NCBI GenBank assembly: GCA_963710175.1
Contig: CAVPZC010000001.1
Span: 1,054,001 to 1,118,000 of the forward strand
Length of the DNA stretch: 64,000 nt
Direction of reading: 5' to 3'
From: Phormidesmis sp963710175
GTDB taxonomy: Bacteria > Cyanobacteriota > Cyanobacteriia > Phormidesmidales > Phormidesmidaceae
Shown in pieces: positions 53,163-62,283 of this stretch. The position numbers and the translations under genes are program-made. Within the stretch, counting starts at the first letter, position 1. Every line of letters starts with the position of its first letter. The notes beneath the pieces are model-generated. The model did not search any database. It saw nothing but the letters and a program-made list of their open reading frames with translations, and was not told where the DNA came from.

Positions 53163-54154
53163 TGGGCGAACTGGTCTAGTCGCTCCCATAGCGCCTCCCA
53201 GTCTGGGTCGTCGAGCCCGTCATTAGGTAGCCATTGCTGAGTGCCCATGCCCATTATCCTCTGAGGCTCATGAGGCATCAGCGCCCCTAGCTCTACCGCC
53301 AGATCGAGCAGCGCCTGACGGCCAATATCGGTTTCAAAAACTGAAGAAATCACAATATCAATCGGATAGTCAGCGCAGAATTGTTTTAGGCGGCTAGGAG
53401 AACCCAAAATAGCCGCTTTGACTACATAGACACCGCGCCAACCTCGAAAGTAGTGCGTTTTGAGCTGATCCAGCGTGGTGATTGATTCATCTAAGGCAAT
53501 CGGGGTCCGGTAGCGGTGGGCGAGCTTGAGCAGACCGGTGAAGTGCTCTGGCGGTAGCGGTTGCTCAATAAATTCAATCCGGTGACCGAGGCGATCGCAC
53601 TGATCCAACCAATGGTGAGCAGCCAGTTCATCCAGGCCACCGTTCGCATCCAGCCTGAGCTTAGCGCCAAAAGGCAGCTGCCCCATTAGCTTGTGCAGCC
53701 ACGCCAGCTCAACCGACACGGGCGCTACGCCAATTTTCCACTTAAAAGTGCGATGGCCCACCGCCCACAGCGCCGCCCAGGCCGACAGCGCTGACTGACC
53801 GGCAGGCAGCAGGGCGCTACAGCGATGGGGTTCTAGCTCGCTAGAGTAAATATCGCGCGAAAGATTGCTGAGAGCCACTTCAAAACCAAATTTGCAAGCG
53901 GGCATCGTCGGCAAAATCGCAAACCCATTGTGAGCAGAAATCTGCCGAGGCACCTGCGCACAAAAGGCCACCGCCTGCGCCTGCGTCTCTGTGCCAAACC
54001 AGGGCAGCGGCGCTACTTCGCCAAATCCCAGGCGCCCCTGCTCATCGGTGAACCTCAAAATCACCCCTTCGCGATATACCCACGTTCCATGGCTGGTTTT
54101 AATCGGCTGGCGAAAAGGCCGCCGATACGGGCGAAATTCAAATTGACAGGTCAT
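53159..54154 (-). CDS. menC: o-Succinylbenzoate synthase
   Basis: 331 residues of the enolase superfamily. The catalytic Lys is in FKWKIGVAPV, metal ligands are in LRLDANGGLD, EFIEQPLPP and ALDESITTL, and the second Lys in VYVVKAAILGS. It dehydrates SHCHC to OSB. Although family sequences are very variable, location between menA and menE makes the assignment firm. Confidence 0.92.
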   Translation of the reverse strand: MTCQFEFRPYRRPFRQPIKTSHGTWVYREGVILRFTDEQGRLGFGEVAPLPWFGTETQAQAVAFCAQVPRQISAHNGFAILPTMPACKFGFEVALSNLSRDIYSSELEPHRCSALLPAGQSALSAWAALWAVGHRTFKWKIGVAPVSVELAWLHKLMGQLPFGAKLRLDANGGLDELAAHHWLDQCDRLGHRIEFIEQPLPPEHFTGLLKLAHRYRTPIALDESITTLDQLKTHYFRGWRGVYVVKAAILGSPSRLKQFCADYPIDIVISSVFETDIGRQALLDLAVELGALMPHEPQRIMGMGTQQWLPNDGLDDPDWEALWERLDQFAQ

Positions 54155-54213
54155 GCGCCCTCAACCCAAAAACTTAGAACTGGGACGGTCTGCACGCCGG
54201 TAAGGCCAGCGGA

Positions 54214-55215
54214 TTACAGGCCAGCAGACGGCCACAGCCCAGGGACAAGCAAACCTAACACTAGCAGCAGCCCACTCCAAAAGTGAAAGTGAATAGCCAA
54301 AAACTTAGCATTGCTCACCCGCTCGGGCTGAGCGTGAAACCTTAGCACATGACGGCATAACCGCACCGCTATCGGAATACTGCCGCAGATCAGCAAAGCG
54401 CTCCAGGGCAACCCACCCTGAAGCAGCGCCCAGGCCAAGATCGCAAACATGCTGCCACAAGCCCACGGCAGGAGCAGCGCCCCTTTCCGAGTGCCCAAGC
54501 GGACAATAGGAGATCTTTTCCCGGCTTTGAGGTCGTCTTCTCCCTGGTGAAAGTGGGAGCAAAATAGCACTAACGTGGTGGTGATACCCACCATTAGAGC
54601 GATCGGCAGGAGGGATTGGTGCCAGCTCCAGCTGAGCGCATTCCAGCCCTGAGCGCCTTGAATTTGGCCCTGAATTTGAGCATAGTAAGCCGCGCCGACT
54701 GCCAGGGGGCCAAAGCTAAAAAAGCACAAAATCTCGCCTAAGCCCTGGTAGCCCAATCGAAAGGGTGGCCCCTGGTAGAGATAGCCCAAGACGCAGCAGG
54801 CCAGCACCATCTCTAAGACGGTGGGGTCTTGCTGCCATAGCGAGATGGCCAGAATACCGGCAATTCCCATGATAAGGGAAAGATTGCTCAGCCAGAAAAT
54901 GAGGCTGCGACTGCGAGTTAAGTTGACCAGCGAGTGGTGCTTATTTTTGTCGATGCCGGTAGCAGCGTCGAAGACATCGTTGCTCAAGTTTTCCCAAACC
55001 AGCAGCAGCACCGCAGAAAGCACAAAAACGGTGAATATTCCCGGATAAAAAGTGCCGGTTTGAGCGTAGGCAACAGCGCTGCCTGCGCAAATTGGCATGA
55101 TCGCTACACAGTACATCGGGGGTTTGAGCGCAGCCATCCAGAGCTGCGAGCGATCGGGCTGCTCCTCTAGCTGACTGACGGGCTGGTGGTCAGGCTTAAC
55201 CGTTTGGGTCGTCAT
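54214..55215 (-). CDS. menA: 2-Carboxy-1,4-naphthoquinone phytyltransferase
   Basis: 333 residues, an integral membrane prenyltransferase (UbiA family) with eight or nine helices. The first Asp-rich motif is ENLSNDVFDAATGIDKNK; the second region is FHQGEDDLKAGKRSPIV. It attaches the phytyl chain to DHNA in phylloquinone synthesis. I chose ATG 55215; an upstream in-frame ATG would add a 30-residue stretch with no homology. menC begins 59 bp after its stop, so menA-menC-menE are likely one transcript. Confidence 0.92.
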   Translation of the reverse strand: MTTQTVKPDHQPVSQLEEQPDRSQLWMAALKPPMYCVAIMPICAGSAVAYAQTGTFYPGIFTVFVLSAVLLLVWENLSNDVFDAATGIDKNKHHSLVNLTRSRSLIFWLSNLSLIMGIAGILAISLWQQDPTVLEMVLACCVLGYLYQGPPFRLGYQGLGEILCFFSFGPLAVGAAYYAQIQGQIQGAQGWNALSWSWHQSLLPIALMVGITTTLVLFCSHFHQGEDDLKAGKRSPIVRLGTRKGALLLPWACGSMFAILAWALLQGGLPWSALLICGSIPIAVRLCRHVLRFHAQPERVSNAKFLAIHFHFWSGLLLVLGLLVPGLWPSAGL

Positions 55216-55432
55216 AGATAAAGTATCTATAAAGTATTTGGGTGGGGGGTGAATGAAAGTATCGCGATGATCGCCAAAACTAAAGAGCGGTACAGGGCCT
55301 AGCATAGCGGTTTGTTTATAGGCACTCTGCTGACGGCAAAAAAACTCAAAGTTGTTACTCTACTATTGACCTACTGGTGCCCCAATTTTTGACAACCCAA
55401 TTTTTGACAACCAAACTTTATAGAGAGAACCT

Positions 55433-57298
55433 GTGACCTCCAAATTTGCGATGCGCCTGCCGACCAAGTCTCCCAAGCTGCTGGCCTTGGGCGCGGCCTT
55501 TGTGATTGGTGGCGGCGCTATTGCCTACCTCAACTTCGTTCAGCGATCGCCCAGAAGCCTATCTCCCGCAGGCGCTCAGCTAGTGCCCCAAACGGCTCTG
55601 GCCACGGTGACGCTCACTACCGACGAACTCACCTGGACAAAGCTGCGGCAGTTTGGCACCCCCGAGACTCAGCAGCAGCTCGACACGGCACTCACCCAGT
55701 GGAAAAACCGGCTGACAGCCAGCGGCTATAGCTTTAAGCGCGATATTAAGCCGTGGATCGGCGATCGCATCACCCTGGCCTTACTGCCCGCCACGCCGCC
55801 AGCCAATCCACCCGCCGATTCTCCAGCCGGTTCTCCAGCGAATGAAGCGCTAGCGGCGGCTCAAGACTTAGTGTTGGTCATTCCTATTGCCGATCCGCTG
55901 AAGGCAAAATCGCTACTGGATAAAGGTGCTGACGATTCTGGTACGAGCGAGGACGATGCGAGCGGGGCCAACCCGAGCAGGCAGTCGCGCACTTATAAAG
56001 GCGTACAGATACAGACAATAGAGACAGCAGACGGTGCGCCCATCGAATTAGCCGTTATTGGCACTAGCTGGCTACTGCTCAGCGATCGCGCAGCCGGCAT
56101 TGAGCAGGCCATTGACACGCATAAAAGGGATCGCTCGCTGTTGGATATGGCGGGCTATCGCAAGGCCGCCACTCGGGTGGAGTCGCCGCAGCTACCCGGC
56201 AAAAACTTTGCCCAGGTCTATCTAAATATTCCAGCATCGTCTCAGGCTTTAGAACCCGCCGCCAGCGCTAATCCCGAGTCTGGCTCCGGATCTGGCTCTG
56301 TCGGGCGCGGCAGCCTCGTGCCCTTACAGGGATCTCAGGGGTTGGTCGCCAATGTATTAGTCGAGTCAGAAGGGCTGCGGTTTCAGGGAACCAGCTGGCT
56401 TTCGCCTGAAAACGATCTGGCCTATAGCGAACTGAGAAATGAGGCCGGTGATATGCCCCGCCGCCTGCCTAGTGACACCCTGGTGATGATGTCCGGCAGC
56501 AACTTGCAGCAGTTCTGGCAGGGCTTTAGCAGCGGCAACACCTCACCGCCCTTTTTTCCTAACCCGCAAAATCTCAAAGCCGGGCTGCTCACCCAAACCG
56601 GTCTCGACCTGGACGAAGATATTATGCCGTGGGCCGCAGGCGAATTTGCGCTGGGCATCTTACCCCCGGTGCAATCTGATAGCGCGGCTCCTACTGATTC
56701 GGCTACACCTGCTTTGCCCAACGCCGCCGACTCCACGCCTGGCGATTTGCCCGATAGCGGCCCAGACGGCCCCTCTGCCGAACCCGCCATCGCAAGTTCG
56801 CCGCTGCTGCTGCTGGTAAGAACCAATGACCGTCAGATGGCAGAGTCAGTATGGGCGCAGCTGGACGATGTGATGACCAGCCGCTATCGATATCAGGTAG
56901 AGACCGACGAGTTTGAAGGCGGATCAGTGACGAGGTGGATATCGCCTTTTCAGGGGGTGCAGTTTAGTCATGGCTGGCTGCCGGGCAATGTGGCCTTTTT
57001 CGCGGTGGGTAGCGGTGCCGCTGAGGCGATCGCCCCCACCCCCAAACGCTCTTTAGCTGATGCCCGGCTCTTTCAGAGACTCACCAACGGCGCACCTACG
57101 CCCAACAACGGTCACTTCTATCTCAATCTGACCCAAATCAATACGCTGGAAGGCGTCTTTCCTTTACCGCAGCTCTCGCCTGACGGAGTTACCGCAGCTA
57201 TCGAGGCGATTGGACTGACCACGACAATCGAAGACCGGACGATGAACTATGACCTCTACGTTGAACTGGCGAAAGGGGCCAAATCCGATCCGCTCTGA
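55433..57298 (+). CDS. DUF3352 domain protein, membrane-anchored
   Basis: 621 residues with a GTG start. One N-terminal transmembrane helix (LLALGAAFVIGGGAIAYLNF) is followed by a DUF3352 body: LVPQTALATVTLTTDELTW, FKRDIKPWIGDRITLALLP and, in a second half, DLDEDIMPWAAGEFALGILP. The two PW(I/A)G-(D/E) blocks show that the protein is an internal duplication. Pro/Ala/Ser linkers interrupt it. The function is unknown; the protein would face the periplasm or thylakoid lumen. Confidence 0.82.
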   Translation: MTSKFAMRLPTKSPKLLALGAAFVIGGGAIAYLNFVQRSPRSLSPAGAQLVPQTALATVTLTTDELTWTKLRQFGTPETQQQLDTALTQWKNRLTASGYSFKRDIKPWIGDRITLALLPATPPANPPADSPAGSPANEALAAAQDLVLVIPIADPLKAKSLLDKGADDSGTSEDDASGANPSRQSRTYKGVQIQTIETADGAPIELAVIGTSWLLLSDRAAGIEQAIDTHKRDRSLLDMAGYRKAATRVESPQLPGKNFAQVYLNIPASSQALEPAASANPESGSGSGSVGRGSLVPLQGSQGLVANVLVESEGLRFQGTSWLSPENDLAYSELRNEAGDMPRRLPSDTLVMMSGSNLQQFWQGFSSGNTSPPFFPNPQNLKAGLLTQTGLDLDEDIMPWAAGEFALGILPPVQSDSAAPTDSATPALPNAADSTPGDLPDSGPDGPSAEPAIASSPLLLLVRTNDRQMAESVWAQLDDVMTSRYRYQVETDEFEGGSVTRWISPFQGVQFSHGWLPGNVAFFAVGSGAAEAIAPTPKRSLADARLFQRLTNGAPTPNNGHFYLNLTQINTLEGVFPLPQLSPDGVTAAIEAIGLTTTIEDRTMNYDLYVELAKGAKSDPL

Positions 57299-57437
57299 TC
57301 GCTCTAGCAGACTGACGTCCAGTTTTGTTTAGGTAGCCCGAGGGAAATAGTCTGATAAACTCAAAGATGGACTTATAGAGATTTAAAGACTCTTTTAAGA
57401 TCGGCTAGATTTGGCAGTTTGGAGGAATAAACACCCC

Positions 57438-58475
57438 GTGGAAACCACCCTCGGTTTAGAGATTATTGAAGTCGTTGAGCAGGCCGCTATTGCATCTGCT
57501 CGTTGGATGGGTAAAGGCGAAAAGGATATCGCTGATGAAGTAGCAGTAGAGGCGATGCGCGAGCGTATGAATAAAATTCATATGCGCGGCAAGATTGTCA
57601 TCGGCGAAGGCGAACGCGACGACGCGCCCATGCTCTATATCGGTGAGGAAGTCGGCATTTGTACGCAGCCTGATGCCGATAAGGTCTGCACGCCCGACGA
57701 GCTAATTGAAATCGATATTGCCGTAGACCCCTGCGAAGGCACCAACCTTTGCGCCTACGGACAGCCCGGCTCAATGGCAGTGCTCGCCATTTCTGAGAAA
57801 GGCGGCCTGTTCGCAGCGCCTGACTTTTACATGCGCAAGCTGGCAGCGCCCCCGGCAGCTAAAGGTAAAGTAGACATCAGCAAGTCCCCGGCAGAAAACC
57901 TCAAGATTTTAGGCGAGTGCCTAGATCGCGGGGTCGATGAGCTAGTAGTCATCGTGATGAAGCGCGAGCGGCATAATGGACTGATTCAAGAAATTCGCGA
58001 TGCTGGTGCGCGGGTGCGCCTGATTAGCGATGGCGATGTGTCAGCAGCCATTTCCTGTGGTTTTGAAGGAACTAACGTCCATGCCCTGATGGGCATTGGC
58101 GCAGCGCCAGAAGGGGTGATTTCAGCGGCGGCAATGCGCTGCTTGGGCGGTCACTTCCAAGGTCAGCTAATCTACGATCCGGCTGTTGTCAAAACTGGTC
58201 TGATCGGTGAGAGCAAAGAAGCTAATCTGGAGCGCTTGGCCTCCATGGGAATTACCGATCCTGACAAGATTTACACGGCTGAAGAGCTAGCGAACGGTCA
58301 GAATGTTTTATTTGCAGGCTGTGGAATTACGCCCGGCACGCTGATGAACGGCGTTCGTTTCTTTAACGGCGGCTATCGCACTCAGAGCCTGGTTATCTCT
58401 AGCCAGTCTAAGACGGCGCGGTTTGTAGATACCATTCACATGGGCGGCAGTCCTAAGCGGGTAAACCTGGTCTAG
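57438..58475 (+). CDS. glpX: Class II fructose-1,6-/sedoheptulose-1,7-bisphosphatase
   Basis: 345 residues, the GlpX-type bifunctional phosphatase of the Calvin cycle. Motifs: TLGLEIIEVVEQAAIASARW, GKIVIGEGERDDAPMLYIGE, IDIAVDPCEGTNLCAYGQPG (metal site) and KRERHNGLIQEIRDAGARV. The GTG at 57438 is the start: it places VETTLGLE where other cyanobacterial proteins begin, and GGAGG lies 12 bases upstream. A strong terminator follows. Confidence 0.95.
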   Translation: METTLGLEIIEVVEQAAIASARWMGKGEKDIADEVAVEAMRERMNKIHMRGKIVIGEGERDDAPMLYIGEEVGICTQPDADKVCTPDELIEIDIAVDPCEGTNLCAYGQPGSMAVLAISEKGGLFAAPDFYMRKLAAPPAAKGKVDISKSPAENLKILGECLDRGVDELVVIVMKRERHNGLIQEIRDAGARVRLISDGDVSAAISCGFEGTNVHALMGIGAAPEGVISAAAMRCLGGHFQGQLIYDPAVVKTGLIGESKEANLERLASMGITDPDKIYTAEELANGQNVLFAGCGITPGTLMNGVRFFNGGYRTQSLVISSQSKTARFVDTIHMGGSPKRVNLV

Positions 58476-58508
58476 CACTGGGCTCAAGCTTAATTTGGGT
58501 TTGTTGAG

Positions 58509-58544
58509 AGGAGGTGCAGGCATCGTATCCAGCGCCTCCTTTTT
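58509..58544 (+). terminator. Rho-independent terminator of glpX
   Basis: AGGAGGTGC pairs with GCGCCTCCT (58509-58517 with 58532-58540, one mismatch), followed by TTTTT. It lies 34 bp after the glpX stop. Confidence 0.8.
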
Positions 58545-58607
58545 GTCGTGCCATTGCTTGACAAAACCATGTATGGCACTGCTGCTGTCTTTAAAGATCT
58601 CTTAAAA

Positions 58608-58823
58608 TACATGAGCTCGGATCAAGAGAGCCTATAGTTACTAAGCCTGAAGTAAATCCCCTCTTGGGAGGGGTGCCCGCAGGGCGGGGTGGGTCGGCAA
58701 CTTGCGCTACACGCCGGAACCCACCCCTGCGCCCCTCCCAGGAGGGGATTTACCTCGGGCGGTGTGGGTAGGGTTACTGTCTGACTGGCATTTCAGGTAG
58801 TTGCTGATCTTGAACTCACGTTA
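58608..58823. mobile_element. MITE-like element A, copy 3 (216 bp, inverted)
   Basis: The reverse complement aligns with the copies at 12086 and 37746 from end to end, with more differences than they show between each other (about 80 percent by eye). The intact terminus is TTGAACTCACGTTA at the right; the left end is TACATGAGCTCGGATC. The 8-mer TTAAAATA flanks it at 58602-58609 and 58821-58828. It sits between the glpX terminator and hemA, about 125 bp before the hemA start, where it could influence hemA transcription. Confidence 0.85.
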
Positions 58824-58949
58824 AAATAGAGTTTTGTTGAGTTTCCTTGAGATGGCCCTTGATTGTTTAATACTTTAAAGAGAGCGCACTGATTGTTGCG
58901 CCACTGTACTTTAGAAGACTCTTCATAACAGATTTCTAGGAAGCTATAG

Positions 58950-60248
58950 ATGAATATTGCTGTCATTGGGCTCAGTCATCAGACTGCGCCGGTTGAAGTC
59001 CGAGAGAAGCTGAGCATCCCTTCGGCTCAGGTCGCTGATGCGATCACCCATCTCGGCGGCTCACCCTACATTGAAGAAGTTTCTATCCTCAGCACCTGCA
59101 ACCGTCTGGAAATTCACATTGTCGCTACCGAAACCGAAACCGGCATCCGCGATGTGATGCGGTTTCTCTCAGAGCATAGCGGCATTGGCGCAACTAACTT
59201 GCGGCCCCATCTGTTCGTGCTGCTTCAGCAAGATGCGGTGATGCACCTGATGCGCGTCTCTAGCGGCCTCGACAGTCTGGTGCTGGGAGAAGGGCAAATT
59301 CTCTCGCAGGTGAAGCACGCCCACAGCCTGGGCCAGCAGCATAAAGGGGTTGGTCGCATTCTCAACCGGCTGCTCAAAGACGCGATTAAGGCCGGTAAGC
59401 GGGTGCGCACCGAAACCAGCATCGGCACAGGCGCAGTTTCTATTAGCTCAGCGGCTGCCGAACTCGCGCTGATGAAGGTCGAGAACTTTACCGACTGTCA
59501 CATTGCTATTTTGGGGGCGGGTAAGATGGCCCGGCTGCTGGTACAGCACCTGATTTCTAAGCGAGCCAACCGGATTACGATTCTCAACCGGACAATTAAT
59601 CGGGCTAACGATCTGGCCGCTCAGTTTGGCGATGTGGAGATTGAGACCGGCACGCTCGATGCCATGCTAGAAACGGTGGTCGCAGCTGATGTGGTCTTCA
59701 CCTGCACCTCTTCGGCGGAGCCCATTTTGCACCGAGAAAATTTGGAGCCGGTTTGCGTAGGCAAGCAGCTGATGGTATTTGACATTGCTGTGCCGCGAAA
59801 CGTGCATAGCAACATCAATGAAATTGAGTCAGTATTTGCCTTCAATGTGGATGACCTCAAGGCGGTGGTGGCCCAAAACCAGGAGAGCCGCCGCCAGATG
59901 GCGCTAGAAGCAGAGGCGCTGCTTGATGAAGAAGTCGAGGCGTTTATGGACTGGCTGCGATCGCTCGATACCGTCCCCACCATTAGCAGCCTGCGCACCA
60001 AGGTAGAAACCATTCGCACTCAAGAGCTAGAAAAAGCCATGTCGCGGCTGGGTTCAGAATTTTCTGAGAAGCATCGCGGCGTTGTCGAAGCGCTGACGCG
60101 CGGCATTGTTAACAAAATTTTGCACGACCCGATGACGCAGCTACGCGCTCAGCGGGATATCGGCGCACGCGACCAGGCAATGGAGACTTTGCAAATATTG
60201 TTTAACTTGGAAACGGCGAATAGAAACGAGGTGGGCAGTCGCCGCTAG
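58950..60248 (+). CDS. hemA: Glutamyl-tRNA reductase
   Basis: 432 residues, the first enzyme of the C5 pathway to tetrapyrroles; it reduces glutamyl-tRNA to glutamate-1-semialdehyde with NADPH. Motifs: GLSHQTAPVEVREKLSIP, catalytic Cys in LSTCNRLEIH, GLDSLVLGEGQILSQVK, IGTGAVSISSAAAELA and the Rossmann site ILGAGKMARLLVQHL. The C-terminal dimerisation helix region is complete. Demand for haem, chlorophyll and bilins makes this gene strongly regulated. Confidence 0.96.
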   Translation: MNIAVIGLSHQTAPVEVREKLSIPSAQVADAITHLGGSPYIEEVSILSTCNRLEIHIVATETETGIRDVMRFLSEHSGIGATNLRPHLFVLLQQDAVMHLMRVSSGLDSLVLGEGQILSQVKHAHSLGQQHKGVGRILNRLLKDAIKAGKRVRTETSIGTGAVSISSAAAELALMKVENFTDCHIAILGAGKMARLLVQHLISKRANRITILNRTINRANDLAAQFGDVEIETGTLDAMLETVVAADVVFTCTSSAEPILHRENLEPVCVGKQLMVFDIAVPRNVHSNINEIESVFAFNVDDLKAVVAQNQESRRQMALEAEALLDEEVEAFMDWLRSLDTVPTISSLRTKVETIRTQELEKAMSRLGSEFSEKHRGVVEALTRGIVNKILHDPMTQLRAQRDIGARDQAMETLQILFNLETANRNEVGSRR

Positions 60249-60341
60249 TTAAGCTGAGTGATCGCAAGACCAGTCGCCTAACTGGGTACCGTACGGCATT
60301 ATGACTGGCCCTGCTGATTAGAATCGGGGCCACAGCTATTG

Positions 60342-61583
60342 ATGGGGTTCCTAATGTTTTTGCGATTGCGTCGGTTTGTTCGTCGCTTTTTTAACCGGTC
60401 TCGCCGGGTCAATCATGAGCCGATCAACAAGGTCAGCCTGATTGTCATCATTCTGGTAGACCTGTTTATTTTGTTCAATGTGTTCATGGGGCTAGACGAC
60501 ATTAGCCGCTGGCCGATTAGCCCGGCGCAGGCGTACCCCTGTCACAGTGAATGGCAGAGCTACCGCGAAAATACTTCAGCGGGCAAAGATTACGACATTA
60601 TTAGCCGCAACTTCAATGATCGGGGAATGCCGCTAGAGGGGGGTTATGCGGCGGCAGGCGATCAGCAGCTTGGTCAGGTCTCAGAAGTTTGCTTGCAATA
60701 TGGGGCGGCGAGCGATGCGATCGCGTCTCCCGCTAATCAGGAAATCATTAGACAGATCGCCAACACTCAATCAGAACTCAGTTCTTTTACCGCCAAGAAC
60801 AGCACCATCCGCCAGCAGTACGACTCGACGCTGCTAGAGGAAATTGCCGGACAGCCGCGAGAGCAGTCAATTAACAATGTGGAGGCGGCTCAGGCTCGGC
60901 GGGAGATTGAGCAGAATGATGCGGCGATCGCTCAACGACAGCAGACGCTCACGACGCTCAAAGCCGAGCTGGTGAACGCGCCAGAAAGTCAAACCTTCTT
61001 AGCGCTGCTGACCGACGATGGCAAATTCGCTCAGGTAGATCGGGGCCAGCGGCGGGCAGCGTTTTGGTACCCCAGCATTCAGCTATTTTTTCAGGCGTTG
61101 TTTTTGCTGCCGCTAATTCTCGTCACTTCGGCAGTACATCGCTTTGCTCAGCGGCGTGACTATGGCTATGTGGCGCTAATTAGCTGGCACCTGCTGGTTA
61201 TCTTCTTCATTCCTCTGATTTGGAAAATCTTCGAGTTCCTTCAGGTAGGCTTTCTCTTTGAACTGCTTGTTCAGGTAGTTGAGGCTCTGTTTGGCAGCTT
61301 GCGCTTTTTGTTGAACTATCTACAAATCTTGTTGATTCCGCTGGTTGGGTTTGGCCTGATTAAGTTCTTGCAGAAGTTTGTTTTTAATACCCGATTGCAA
61401 GCCGCTAATCGCATTCAAAACATGCAGTGCGTACGCTGCGCTAAAAGGCTGCGTACCAGCGATGTTCACTGCCCTCACTGTAGCTACCCGCAGTATCACG
61501 ACTGCGCCAATTGCCACAATCTCACCTATCAGCACTTACCCTATTGCAACCACTGCGGCACCAACCAAGCCTTAGATTTATGA
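60342..61583 (+). CDS. Membrane protein with C-terminal double zinc ribbon
   Basis: About 413 residues. A basic N-terminus is followed by a transmembrane helix (VSLIVIILVDLFILFNVFMG), a soluble domain with a coiled coil (about 130-215), then three or four helices (LFFQALFLLPLILVTSAVHR ... LLVIFFIPLIWKIFEFLQVG). The C-terminus is a pair of zinc ribbons: CVRCAKRLRTSDVHCPHC and CANCHNLTYQHLPYCNHCG. Orthologues are known in cyanobacteria without a function; the architecture suggests a sensor or adaptor. Start choices are ATG 60342 or ATG 60354. Confidence 0.75.
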   Translation: MGFLMFLRLRRFVRRFFNRSRRVNHEPINKVSLIVIILVDLFILFNVFMGLDDISRWPISPAQAYPCHSEWQSYRENTSAGKDYDIISRNFNDRGMPLEGGYAAAGDQQLGQVSEVCLQYGAASDAIASPANQEIIRQIANTQSELSSFTAKNSTIRQQYDSTLLEEIAGQPREQSINNVEAAQARREIEQNDAAIAQRQQTLTTLKAELVNAPESQTFLALLTDDGKFAQVDRGQRRAAFWYPSIQLFFQALFLLPLILVTSAVHRFAQRRDYGYVALISWHLLVIFFIPLIWKIFEFLQVGFLFELLVQVVEALFGSLRFLLNYLQILLIPLVGFGLIKFLQKFVFNTRLQAANRIQNMQCVRCAKRLRTSDVHCPHCSYPQYHDCANCHNLTYQHLPYCNHCGTNQALDL

Positions 61584-61655
61584 AGAGGCTGTATGAGAAG
61601 TATCAAACTTACTGCATTGGCCCCTTTGAAACAACCTCTAACACAATCACTTGAT

Positions 61656-61940
61656 CTACCATGTGATCCCTTTCATCTCAAGTGGGAACAGCTTGCGGTC
61701 AGAAAAACTATTCTCATCTAGCACTTGAATCAAATACTGACCTGTTTCTTGCTGATCTTCGACATCATCGTCATCAATCCAGGACTGGAGCACATCGGCT
61801 GCTTCAGTCTGCTTTTGCCTGGTGAGAACAGAATTAGTCAAGAGCTGCAAAGCTAACACGTCAACTGAAAGCTCATGCTGATTGGCTTGCTGTACGAGGT
61901 ACTGCTCTAGCTCTGGCGACAGGTTAAGGGTCAACGTCAT
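61656..61940 (-). CDS. Small antitoxin-like protein
   Basis: 94 residues. The N-terminus TLTLNLSPELEQYLVQQANQ resembles ribbon-helix-helix antitoxins of cyanobacterial toxin-antitoxin modules, followed by an acidic linker (SWIDDDDVEDQQETGQYL). No toxin gene follows within 200 bp; a partner may have been lost. I cannot confirm toxin-antitoxin activity. Confidence 0.55.
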   Translation of the reverse strand: MTLTLNLSPELEQYLVQQANQHELSVDVLALQLLTNSVLTRQKQTEAADVLQSWIDDDDVEDQQETGQYLIQVLDENSFSDRKLFPLEMKGITW

Positions 61941-62006
61941 AAGCTACTCTGAAACTCATTTCTTCAAATTCTAGCTCTATGCTGAACTGGTGACGGCCTA
62001 AATTTA

Positions 62007-62140
62007 CTAAGAGGTGGGATAGATCTCTTTGATGTGATCTTTGCAGAGCCACATGACATCGCCTTCGGGGGTGTTGGTGGCCCCAGGTTTGGGTGGGGTC
62101 TTTGCGCTTGAGGAATTCGTGTAGGGAGCGCAGTGCTGCC
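62007..62140 (-). pseudogene. Possible remnant of a larger gene's 3' end
   Basis: Two frames on the minus strand carry protein-like text: LHEFLKRKDPTQTWG in one, then TPEGDVMWLCKDHIKEIYPT before a TAG at 62007-62009 in another. They would join through one frameshift near 62090. The PTQTWG ... TPEG...WLC..H pattern resembles the C-terminal tail of some large cyanobacterial multidomain proteins, but I cannot name the family. Confidence 0.3.
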
Positions 62141-62283
62141 CCACTAACGTTGTGAATGGGAAGGATAAAGCTTCACAGTTATTTTTCCTTGTCACCAAGG
62201 GCTACCCGCTACACTAGCGGTAAGTTTTTAATTTGGCGTGATTTGACTCTACAGGGGCAAGCGGCGGAGTAGTGAAGTAGTCA

